Assembly: GCA_014529385.2 (NCBI GenBank)
Contig: CM043944.1
Coordinates: forward strand, 57,667,268 to 57,731,267
Reading direction: 5' to 3'
Origin: Adiantum capillus-veneris
Lineage: Eukaryota; Streptophyta; Polypodiopsida; Polypodiales; Pteridaceae
Length of the DNA stretch: 64,000 nt
Every line of letters begins with the position of its first letter. The first letter of the stretch is position 1. Positions 45,792 through 56,800 of the stretch are shown piece by piece. The notes beneath the pieces were generated by a model. That model worked only from the letters and a program-made list of their open reading frames with translations, did no database searches and was not told the origin of the DNA. A program made the translations under genes and the position numbers.

Positions 45792-47098
45792 ATGGATGAT
45801 GACAAGTTTCTTTCTTCTTTGTCACCTCAGCAGACACAGTGGTACGAGGATCGTCATCGCTCTGGAGCACCATCACGTCGTTCTACTCCTTTAGCATCTC
45901 CCTTTGTTTCGAAGCATTCAACGCGCTCTGAAGCTTCGGTGTCAACGAGACGATCTTCACACTTGTCTAGGCACCAACGCTCTAGTGGTGGCAGCGGCGG
46001 TTGTTGTGGGGATGCCACCGCTGATGCCTCAACACCGCCTCGTGTTCGACGAGGCTCTTTACCTGACCCTTCTTTGCCCGCCTCCACACCAGCCACGGCA
46101 TCGCCATCTATGCCAGGTTTTGCGCGGCTATCGGCCGTTCCTGGCTACACACCACTACCTACTCCTCCGACAGTCACCCCGGTTTTGACACTCCTCGCTT
46201 CAGGGCCCATACTCCAGTGGAGACACCTGACGTCCATACCCACGTCGACACGCCGCTAGAGACCCCTGCCAAGACACCCAGGTTCACGCGTCACAGGCAA
46301 GAGGGCTTGCCTTACTCCGTCGACTTCAGCGACGGCATCATCTTGGATGATGAAGGCAAGAAGGTGATCTTGCACATGTGCGGTCTTTACTCTCAGGTGT
46401 TTAGACACTACATATCAAACACCTAGAGTGAAGTACCAAGTGAATTAAAAGACAGAGTCATCAGCATGTTGCATGACGAGTTTCCCGTGTCAACACGGGA
46501 TGTCCGCTTCAATGAAGACCAGATGAAGGTTCAAATGCGCGAATACTACAAGCACAAGAGTTCTGAAGTGCAAAAAGTAATAAAGCATGGGTGGAATAGA
46601 CCAGATTGGCTGGCCAAAGAAGATTGGAAGAATATGAAGCAAGCAGCGTGCGAGAATCCTGACAAGTGGAAGCAACAAAAGGAGGCTGCCAAAGCGCGAG
46701 TAGAGGCATGGAGCTCGCACCACTTGGGGAGCGGCAGGTGGGTATCATTTGAGGCCGATTTTGTAAGTATTTTTGCATTGCTCTTTAGGTTTGGTAGTTA
46801 CGTCTATTTATACTTTTAAATTCTAACATAATAGATTCTTTGTATGTTTTGAACAGTGGTCAATGACAGGATGTGACCCCACACCGTACGAGCGTGAGTA
46901 CGCAGGCAAAAAGGGCTTAAACGCCTTGATGGACATTCAGAGTTCTCGCGGTGGCATGGTTAGTATATGGTTTACTCTTTTCTATTTGTTGTATTGTTTT
47001 GTAAATTATATGTTTTTACTTACAAAAATCTATCTTATTGTTTTTTTTTGCAGAATCCGACAGATACGCCTCTTGGACATGATAAGACATATGATTAG
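45792..47098 (+). pseudogene. Transposase_24-like (En/Spm-associated) protein, three exons, broken
   Basis: ATG at 45792 (MDDDKFLSSLSPQQTQWYED), just after AATGCAG, an apparent 3' splice site. A Ser/Pro/Thr-rich N-terminus comes first. A frame change near 46180 leads to 'LPYSVDFSDGIILDDEGKK' and a TAG at 46424 where 'NT-x-SEVPSEL' relatives have Trp. Then 'KHGWNRPDWLAKEDWKNMK', the plant Transposase_24 core. Introns 46763-46856 (GTAAGT...ACAG) and 47053-ending 46959-47053 (GTTAGT...TGCAG) are phase-compatible: 'FEADF' joins 'WSMTGCDPTPYEREYAGKK', then 'NPTDTPLGHDKTYD' and TAG at 47096. The protein is a DNA-binding accessory type, not the catalytic transposase. Confidence 0.65.
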
Positions 47099-48420
47099 AC
47101 GACGTCAGTCTAGCCGTAACTAGATAGCACTAGTTTTCTTTTGTCATAGCATATGTATCATGAGATGACATGTATACGTCTTTTTGTAACTATTGGAAAA
47201 CCATGCATATTTTCTCAATAATGACAATGGTGTTGTAACTATTACATTTCAAAGCTTAACAATCAAGTGATTTTGCCTATGATGTGTACAATTGTCATTG
47301 ATTTACTTTCATCAATTTACTTTTGTGCGTTTTGTATCTTTATTCTACAAACAATATTATGGATGATGTAGTTAATGGTTATATTGTCTTGTGGGTGACT
47401 ACTTTGGGTCTATACCTTGCACTTTCTTTCAAAGGTGAATCTGGGCTTGTCTTGGATTCATTTAGGTTTACTCTGTTATTAAAACATTCAATATGGTTGA
47501 TGGGTGGCAGGGCATTCCATGCCTTGCCACCAAGAATTTTCACTCTCGGGTGTTGCTATAAGCGTCGCTATATAAGGCTCTGCAATGTCGCTATAAGCTT
47601 TGCTATAGGTAGCCTGTAAGCGTCGCTATATAGCGACGAGTATAGAGACGCATATAGCGATGATTTTAGCGATGCTCGTAGCGACGTTCCCATATATATC
47701 GACGCTATTAGCGACACCGGGGAGTATAAAAAACCAATGTATTTTCGTCGCTAAAAACGTCACAAGTGCACACCAACTCTCTACATCCTAGCATTATATA
47801 TGCAACAATGCAATGAATTTGTCAATGCAATTATAAATATGAGGATCAGTTATACACCCTTTGCAATTTGCAGACAATAAGACACATGTATTTTCACATG
47901 CTACAAAGGATAATCAACTTTTACATTGAAACGATGATCATTATTTGCAAAACACAAACGAAAGCTGTTAAATATGGAGCCTAATTTACCCCTTGTAATT
48001 TTTTGTATTAAAAATGTACATTTGTAAGGCCCCCGTTATGAGGAGCCATCGTGCCTGAAGAAAAATCACTCACCAAAAATCAAAATTTTTGTTGGAATAT
48101 TATGGCCGGACAACGGTCAAAAAGTGTTGAAAAACAACCGATTGGCTGGCTGGTGGCCAGTGGTTGAAAGTCAAATTGGCCGGTGGCCAATTTCAAAGGT
48201 GAATTTGTCTTTTGAAGGGCGGCCACACATGGGCGGATTGGAGAGTCCAATTTGGACTTGTCTACATAAGGGCGGCTACACACGGCTGTCTCTCATGAGA
48301 GAGGACAACCCTTCTGGCCTATAAAAGGAGGCTATTTCTACACACGTTTTTGGAGTATGAAGTTGATGCAACAAGGTGGGTGTGAGGTGGTGAGAGTGAA
48401 GCAAGGAGGGAGCTCCATTA

Positions 48421-48551
48421 TGTTAGACTGCGGGGGACTGGACCATGCAACTCTCCACCCAACCGTGCCATATATAGACTCCTAGCCCCTAAATATAGCG
48501 CCCCTTGACCGCATGTCCGCCCTGGCCCTTGGCCCTGCCCTTGGCCTGACA
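48421..48551 (-). repeat. LARD 3' LTR
   Basis: TGTTAGACTG...GGCCTGACA, 131 bases, with a TATATAGA box (CATATATAGACTCC) in its middle. Confidence 0.93.
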
Positions 48552-49559
48552 TTACTTCCCCCTTGGAGAAGAGTTTTCGTCCTCGAAAACACAAGTGGTA
48601 GTATCTTCGTAAGAACACTGATGTTTTCCTTATTGGCATCCTCTACACGGGCCAATTGTCCATATGACCGATACCTGGTGCAGTGAGGAGGTTCAATGAA
48701 ACCAAGAGCAACATCTTGATTTTCAACATTGTTGTCCTTTTGCAACCGTCGGTATCTAAATGGTAACTCATGTGAGTATCTTGAAAAGCTCATAGGTACT
48801 GAAAGATAGAATAGGGAGTGTTCTCATGTCAGACTTCTGAACATTTTGGAACACATAGAACCACATGTTCACCCCTAACAAAGGTTACATGCCAACATAC
48901 TCTGTCAGCACACTTACTAAGTCCTTGACTTATGAAACTATCGGTATCCAACCCCACCACAACAGGTGTTCAAAGTTGAAAACTTAACCTAAGAAAATTC
49001 TAGAATAAGGAGAGAATCACCTATTCAGAATGCATTGTGCTAACGTATGCTCTTAGCAGATCCTTTAGCACGGTTTACTAACGTATGCGCTTAGCATATC
49101 CTTTAGTACTAAATAAAATACTTGTAAGCTGCCCATGGGATGAATAACAGCAGTAAGAGTGAGGCACTTTCCCCAACCACTTACAGAGAGTCTTCCATGA
49201 CTGACGACAAACTATGATTCAACCATTGAGTATCCAGCCATATACTCGATATGGAATGGAGACAACCAACTAGGTTGAAGGTAGATTGGAGGTTCCAGCA
49301 ACCAATCACTAACATCCATACTCAACCATTACCTTGTATGGCAGGGTGTAAACTCATATGAAATCTGCAAGAGAGATTGCACTAGCAGTGGAAAAGGGTG
49401 CAGAAAGAATAAAGTCCATGGATTTGCATGCCGCTCCAAATAAATTTGTGTTAAACACTAGGGCCCATAACACCTAGTGTGCATGCATTTAACACAAACA
49501 TATCCAAACCGCAATTCCATGACGAGACTTTCCACGATACTTACGTAAAAATCTTGCAA

Positions 49560-50730
49560 CAAAGTTGGACCATAATAGAATGTGACAACCTGGTCACACC
49601 TAGGAACCAACCATGAGACCTTCTCATGAACGTAGCAGACTGTGCAGCAAAAGTTGGACCATAATAGAATGTGACAACCCGGTCACACCTAGGAACCAAC
49701 CATGAGACATTCTCATGAATGTAGCATACTTTGATATATGTAGAAACGACCCTCCGTTAAGGTGGTTTCACAGCACTTGTAATTACAACAAGTCTGTACT
49801 TAGTACCCGACAATTTTTGGCCACTGAAATTGTTCCTGATACTGTGTGCGTCAATTGGTCTAATGAACGGATGCGACCAGCACCTAGGGACTACGTCGCG
49901 ACACATCATTTCGAATTGGGCGCCAGTGTCAGTCCCGGAGACTCATATTCTCCACATGTGGAATATGTCTCAAGTAAGGATGCCGGGAAAAGTGACATCC
50001 ATCAAGTACGAGCTGTACTTGTGTGTGGAGGTAACTACAAACACTTTGCGATGCGAGTGAGAGGGACCCTCATTATCATGCTCCATACTGGCTAAACCAA
50101 ACTCTTTGAGTTCCTAGACCATGTTGTATCCCATGTGACAACATGTGCCAAATCGAACCCTACAAGTAGGTTCGTAACAGCATAAGGCAAAAAGGTAGAT
50201 TGGACACTTGGCCCAAAATACTTTGTGCCGACATGCCCTTGGCATGGCGCTGTAACATTCAAGCGTACTTATACGTCTTGAAAAAAAAAAAAAAAAAACA
50301 AGCAAAGCATACAAAAAATGGAATAACACCAAATAAATTAATGCGTACCTGGAGGTTTGAATGTAATGTTCACTTACCAGTATTCAAACGGAGAGGAGCA
50401 CATCTCCTACCTGAAAAACAAATAGCATTGCACTGGGAACCGTGGGTGTTGCCTTCGCAATCCAACCCCTTTGGTTAAAATCTACGTAGTCAAACCCCTT
50501 GGTAAGACCCTTTGTAGAAACTGCTCAACTAGCAGGTAACAGCAACCAACATAGTTAACCGTGTACATAATGATTGGAATCAACTTGAAAAGTTGGGTTT
50601 GTCCGCTACCGCGTGGTAGATTGCGGAATTCTTTCCTTGAAAGTCTAACTGAGAGAGATCAAACTGTGATCCTCAATGCAGATCAACTGTGATCCTCAAT
50701 GCAGATCAACTATGATCCTCAATGCCTATG
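49560..50730. repeat. Local tandem repeats inside the LARD
   Basis: An 89-base-period duplication (AAAGTTGGACCATAATAGAA at 49561 and 49650) and nearly three copies of a 23-base unit (TGATCCTCAATGCAGATCAA, 50668-50725). A poly-A run lies at 50280-50298. Confidence 0.85.
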
Positions 50731-53700
50731 GGGTGATGTAGCAGTCACCCGTCGGGTCGTACCCCAAAGCAATATGTCCATAGACACTCTGTAGTGCTAT
50801 AGAGAGAGCAGGAAATCCACACAAGTGAACTGCCTAGCTCTAGTGGACAGCCATGCTGTCTCAATTGATTGCTGCATCTATACTGCCTTGTAAAGATCAG
50901 CTGCTGTGAGTTGAAGATGTATCAAAAACTCAACTTGAGTGTCGCACTGAAAACATGTAGTGCAAAAATGACACTGTAAACATCCTAAATGACAAGACCC
51001 TTGCTTGTCCATTAACGTCGATGTATACTTCCCTGGGTAGATCTGTTCACTCTTGTAAACAATCACCCAAAGAATGCCAATAGTTGGGTCTTACCCTTGG
51101 CCTGACAATGGCTCTTAGCCTGTGTGGCTCATAGCCCTTGTGCAAATTAGTGTTCAATGGACGAACCGATGAAGACTAATTTGAGTAGCATCTTAGCCAC
51201 GTGCTAGCTGAAAGTTAGAGCACCTTGGCTCAGGCTGACTCACGAGCAAAACACGTATCAAAAGCTTCTTAGAAGATTTTCATTATTTCCTTAAAGAGAG
51301 AACGAGAGAGAAGAAGAGCATGTTGGGCTGCGGAACTTTCCTTGAATGACTATGATGTGTATAGTTGATTTCCATGCTCGTGTGCATCTTATGCCTAACG
51401 TGCAGCATATCTTAGAAGCATGCAACAAGTTTCTGCTATGACTCTCTCATTGAGAGAGGTAACAGAAAAACACAACCACATCTTGATCTACCTGCATTGC
51501 AAGGTCGTGTTTGTATGAAAATGACTTAGCATTGGCGCTTTGCCTGTGAAATAAGTCCTAGATTTAGGTTCCTTTTAGTGCTGTTGGGTGTTGATAGCAA
51601 CCAACCATCAGGTTCAACAATCCATCACTTAGTCTGTCCTTGACAGAGTTGCGAGTGTGATAGCAGAAGCGTAATGCATAAAGTGGTGGAATCCATGCCA
51701 CCTACTTAGCATGCCTTGCATGCAAAAACGTAAGCCCTTGGCTACGATAACAGTCTCAAGCGTGAGAACCAAAATCATAAGTGGCCTGCACAGAATAAAC
51801 TGGTACGGATTCTGTGAGCTGACATTCCCTATTTTGCCAGTTCCCCAAACTTGTGTGCCAAAGCCCTTGATTCCAAATCAATGGCAGTATCTCAGCACAA
51901 GGGAGAAGCCGTGCCAAAGCACTTTGCTTTGCACAATGATAGTAATTGCCAAGTAAAGTGTAAACATGGAAAAAAAAAACAGGAAAAACTTAAACTTGGC
52001 TAACCTGGTAGTTGTTGCTACAACCAGTTGTCATGAAATTTTGTAGGAGAAAACTTGCTCATAGATGGCTCATAGCCATATGTGGCTGTCGGATAGATGT
52101 CTCATAGCCATATCTGATGTCTCATAGATGGTTGATAGCCATATTTGCTGTGCAAGTGGGAGCTGGCGTGTACACAACTTCTCTCTCTTGCGCCATATAT
52201 GCCCGTCGGGCATGAAATGAAATAACTTGCAAGCATATTGCCAAATCCTTCCCAATTTTGTACGCTCCTAGCATAGACCAAACGTGGGGAAGCTCAATGC
52301 AAGATGCAGAAATTGAAGCCTTGCTTCATATAACTATGTCTGGCCTCGTTGCCAACAAATGCTATTGACGACATATGCCATAGCAAAGAGAATCAACCTT
52401 GTCGATCATGTACAAAAAATTGACCTTGTCAAGAAATTTCAACTGTAAGTGGTTAGCTCTGGGCTAGCATCTTTGTCGGCTTCTGAAAGCAGTGACAAGA
52501 GGTCGGCCATGCCGAGCTCTGTGCACCCTTCATGAAGCCGAGCCACACGGTGTGCCGATCTCCTTGAGATTCCATGGGCATCAAAAGTGAACTGCTGATG
52601 ATCCGTGCAGCGGATCAGGGCTGCAAGTACTCAAGCCATGCTTGAGCCATGTTGGCATGTGAAACATTGATTCGATGCCAACAAAATGGTAATGCTTAAA
52701 ACAACTGTCACAAGCCATGCTTGTGCTGGGAGTGTCTAAATTGCACTCATATATGTTGCAGGCAAAGTATATGAGGCTTGTCATGCTTGTTCTAACCACA
52801 GAAGCACCTTGTGCTTGGCATGTGTGTATAAATAGTTGTTACCAGCCTTGCTTGTGGATGCGAGGCCAAAACACTTACTCGTCTAGTGCATGCAAAAATT
52901 ACACAGCATGTCTGAAAAACTTTGGCAAACAAAAACCAAATCTATGCATACCTTGCCTTTGAAGGTCAAAGAGCTACATCAGTCATCGTCGCACTTGCTT
53001 GCTTGGTTGGTTGCATGCAACCATAATCACCTAACCTCGCTTTTGTGTTGACGGGTAGCCCTTTCGATTGCCATGGCGACAAGCCCTAGGAGTCTGTTGC
53101 CTCGACTGTAAAGAATGCCCGTCGTATAGATGGTGTGTGCTTTCCTGAGCAAAACGCCGAGGGTGGAATGCCAAGGTCGAATACAATTGTCTCAGATATA
53201 TGCAAAAAATTATGTGTGAAAAACGGCCCATACAGCCTTGCCGATGCCGTGTCTTAGTCGCAGCCCTGGCTGATTTCGAGAAGGAGACAGTGTCCTGGCC
53301 CTGGTTGGTGTGGAGGGGCCCCTGGGGTGGCCGTGGGTACCCTAGGGCGCCCACCAATGTAAAAAGAAAGTAAAAAGAAAACTTTTTTGGGCGATGGCAG
53401 CAGCTGTCGCCTGCGCAGGCCAAAAACCTTGCATGGGGACGTGCTACAGGTGTTGACTGGCCAAGAGACTGTGTCGACATCGCTTCCTTGGCCCAGGGCG
53501 ATTCTGTAGAGACCATGCATGGCCGATTTGATTCAGGTCGCCAAAACACCCTCGTCCATGCTAGGGTTGTTGCCCACGGTTCTCTGTGCCGAGAAATCTC
53601 GCCATGCCCGGTTGAAGATGAGAGAGAGAAAAGCCAAAGAGCCATGCCTTCCTTTGCTTTCCCTCTCTGCCATGGCCTTCTTGCAACACGACCTTGCCAT

Positions 53701-53767
53701 GCATCCATGAAAGGACTCTGCCATGCTGCTCCTTCTTCACCGAAAGGAGGGCGAGCTTCCATGAACC

Positions 53768-53771
<4 letters not shown>

Positions 53772-53847
<76 letters not shown>
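53772..53847. repeat. (GA)n microsatellite
   Basis: About 75 bases of GA in the leader region of the LARD, close to its PBS. Confidence 0.95.
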
Positions 53848-53848
<1 letters not shown>

Positions 53849-53960
53849 CCGGGAGAGAGGGATAGAGAGAGAGAATACATGCCTTGAAAAGAGAACCATG
53901 CCATCTTTCTCCGCCATGGCTCCACCCTCCTTCCTCCTCTCCACCTTGCTCTGATACCAA

Positions 53961-54091
53961 TGTTAGACCGCGGGGGACTGGACCATGCAACTCTCCACCC
54001 AACCGTGCCATATATAGACTCCTAGCCCCTAAATATAGCGCCCCTTGACGGCATGTCCGTCCTGGCCCTTGGCCCTGCCCTTGGCCTGACA
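53961..54091 (-). repeat. LARD 5' LTR
   Basis: 131 bases, three substitutions from the 3' LTR, adjacent to the PBS at 53948-53959. Confidence 0.93.
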
Positions 54092-54201
54092 CATTAAGGG
54101 TATAATCCCTTTGTAACCTACTTCTTGTTTGAAGTACTAAATCCATTGAGTGGTTGCTTTTCCGTGGATGTAGCCCACATTGGGTGAACCACGTATATCG
54201 T

Positions 54202-54237
<36 letters not shown>

Positions 54238-54323
54238 ATGTCTCGTGTTTGAAAATTTGTCTCTCTCCATTAAGTAAGCTACTCAAATATCTATTTAGCT
54301 ACGTCCTATTTCCTAACAAAAGC

Positions 54324-55625
54324 AATAATACATATGATTGGATATGCCATGCACTAACAACCTTTCATAATACACAATGCACTCCCTATGTAAACCAATG
54401 TATAAAACAAGACAATGAAATTTTCAATACAATTACACAATTGAGGACTACTTGTACCCAATCAAGGATTGTAGCCCTCTTATGCATCCAATTCAATATA
54501 TAAAAGCTATTCACCCAATAAAGGATTATAACCCTTATATTGTGTAGTGACAATGTATATCAGTTCAAACCTATGATGGTGTAATGCAAGACTACAAGGA
54601 TCTTTATATACCCAATATACTAGTACATGGCATCAGACTCTTGACTATCAACTCGTTATTTAAATATGCTCATCTTCTAAAACCAACTTCGGTCCTTTTA
54701 TAGACCAGTGGCTTTATCGCAATGAGCACGACTCTCTAAAGATTCCATTGTTTTGGCTTCATACCTTTGTTTTTGGTGAAGGATTTAAATATTTTTAGAA
54801 GTGGTTACTGTATTAAGAATCGCGCCCGGCCTAGAAAAAGGACTTGTAACTTTGTAACCTTAGGTCAATTCACAAGAAGATAATTGTACGCGACGCTCGG
54901 ACACACTCCCCAGGGATTTGCCTAATCAAAACACCAAAGTTAGAAGATGTTTTACTATATACAATTTAGCCCATCGTGCTTTTTCATTTTCCCGATGGGC
55001 CCACAAGGAAAATGTAAAAAGCCGATGGCTTACCGACTCTATTGGTTTTTGCAGATCACCATTAAAATCACGTTAAAAATTAACGTGATCACGTCTTTTT
55101 TGTGTGTAATTACTTGCGTTATTAATCTGATCACACGATCGTGATCATGTCAATGAAATCCCTGATGCCAGTGATGGCTCTGTAACCCAATGTGCCAACG
55201 AGAGACTTTTGGGCTCCTCTTGTGCTTTTCTACATCGTCACCCACATTCACTTTGCTTATAGTGTGGTGGTTGAGTGGCCTTTTTTGTCGTGGTCATTGC
55301 TAGTGTAGAAGGCCTTGTTTCTTGACCGATGTCTACAATTCATGGTGGTGGCAAGAAAATGATTTTTTGGACAATAGAAAATAATCCACAGATGCTTGAT
55401 ACTTCCTAAACTATCATCCTTGTGTGGGAGCTTGAGGAAAGGAAGGGAATGTGGGAGAAGAATATGGTATGAGGGAAGGGAACTATGTAGAGAGAATGTG
55501 GGGTGTAAGTGCATCTCTTAGTGGTGCATATCAAATTTGAGCTTGGAAGAGGAGGGAGAGAGAGACAGGAATGTGAGAAGGCATCTCTCAGCAGTGATGC
55601 ATAACAAATTTGAGCTTGGAAGAGG

Positions 55626-55686
<61 letters not shown>

Positions 55687-56800
55687 GTTCTAGATTTGGA
55701 AGAGTGAGATAGAGGGAAAGGAAAGGAAAAGAAGCCTTCAATGAGGACTAATGATGATAGGAAATTTTGACCTTAGTCCACTTTTCAAGGGTGGCCCATT
55801 GATGGCTACAGTAAGAGGGCTACGCTAGTCGACATGACTTTCATGAGCTTTATTCGTATTGGTAAAAAAACCCAAGTATCTTCATTATCAAATATCACTC
55901 TCTCTCACCTTAGTGATCCCCCTAGATTCCACTTAATGAGCCTATTTTCAGAATGCACCTTCGTGTTACCTGCTAGCTCGTATGCATCTCTCATGTCGGT
56001 CCTAGCATCGCAAGTGTCATCTCGATCCTCGCATGCGATCCGAAAAGGCACCTATGTTGGCTGGTAGTTGTGCTCGTAGCCGACATGCCATGTCACTAAT
56101 TGACACCTCCTTTTGGGAGGTGGGATCAACAACTCACGATCGCCGGTTGATCATGATCGTTGGATTGTTTAGGGAATGCAAAAGATTCCCATGTTTTTGA
56201 TTCCGTGGCTTGAGCCCGTTTCCCCTCTCCCTCTTGAAATTGACTCTAATGACTAAACTATTGCATACTTGTTGAGAGGGGTGTGTCTATGTGTTAAGTT
56301 TATAGATCACGCCGTCGCAGATCAGTTCACATGTAGTTCACATCGAACTCACACCAAATTGAACTCACACCAAATTTAATGTGGTATATCCTCTCAAACC
56401 AAGCCCACAGTGACGTCACATCTAGTTCACACTAAATTTGGTGTAGTGCTCAAGTTCACACCACTGGCCGTCAACACCTCTCGAAGCCACCAGGTGCTCA
56501 CGCTCTCCTTGTCGGCCCGTCTCCTGGCCTCCTTTCCCCTGGGCCCTGGTATCTCGCTCGATTCCTCTTCGTAAGCATGTTAGAGGGTTGCGAGTCACGA
56601 TGACCAGCTTCACCATAGCTTGGACACAACGAAGCACAAGCACCACAGATGAAGGAGGTGGAGAACATGCAATAACAGGACACCGTCGAGGTCTGCAGTG
56701 GAAAAGGGCAAACAGCCCATGCTTCGCATCTGGAGTTGCCAAAAACATACATATGAAACTTGTAGCGTCGCAGCTACCCTTATAGCAGAAGAGACGTGTG
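54324..56800. other. Intergenic sequence upstream of the PPR gene
   Basis: No gene seen. Notable items: a small perfect hairpin at 55067-55089 (ATCACGTTAA, AAA, TTAACGTGAT), a (GA)n tract at 55628-55683, and short doublets such as GAACTCACACCAAATT (56346, 56362). The minus-strand ORF 56422-57210 lies partly antisense to the PPR gene and shows no domain. Confidence 0.5.

Larger units (their letters stand above)
44545..47777 (+). mobile_element. CACTA (En/Spm)-like element, non-autonomous
   Basis: The two ends are dense in a subterminal motif, GCGTCGCTAT / AGCGACG: 44550-44660 and 47550-47760 both hold many copies in both orientations, as in CACTA elements. Possible inverted ends are CACATTAGTGACG (44545) and the complement of CGTCACAAGTG (47777). 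They match only partly and I found no 3-base target duplication, so the borders are provisional. The body carries one Transposase_24-type gene and no second catalytic transposase. Confidence 0.6.
48421..54091 (-). mobile_element. Non-coding LTR retrotransposon (LARD-like) nested in the solo LTR
   Basis: Two 131-base direct LTRs (48421-48551 and 53961-54091) differ at three positions. They are flanked by the target duplication CATTA (48416-48420 and 54092-54096). The minus strand carries the initiator-Met PBS TGGTATCAGAGC (53948-53959) and a polypurine CCAAGGGGGAAG (48555-48566). The 5.4-kb interior has no gag, protease, RT or integrase in any frame. The largest ORF, 53031-54146 on the minus strand, crosses a GA tract, the PBS and the LTR, so it is not real. 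This fits a large non-autonomous derivative mobilised by another element. Confidence 0.93.
47967..54318 (+). mobile_element. Copia solo LTR, split by a nested element
   Basis: Ends TGTTAAATATGG (47967) and TTTCCTAACA (54318), with a perfect 5-base target duplication AAAGC on each side (47962-47966 and 54319-54323). It matches the LTR at 10799-12785. Removing the nested 5.67-kb element and one copy of its target duplication leaves about 676 bases. No internal element sequence is present, so the element had recombined to a solo LTR. TATAAAAGG near 48322 is the probable TATA box. Confidence 0.93.

Noticed and set aside
53031-54146. 371-codon minus-strand ORF
   Set aside because: It crosses the LARD LTR, PBS and a GA microsatellite, and has no domain; length is due to high GC and the repeat.
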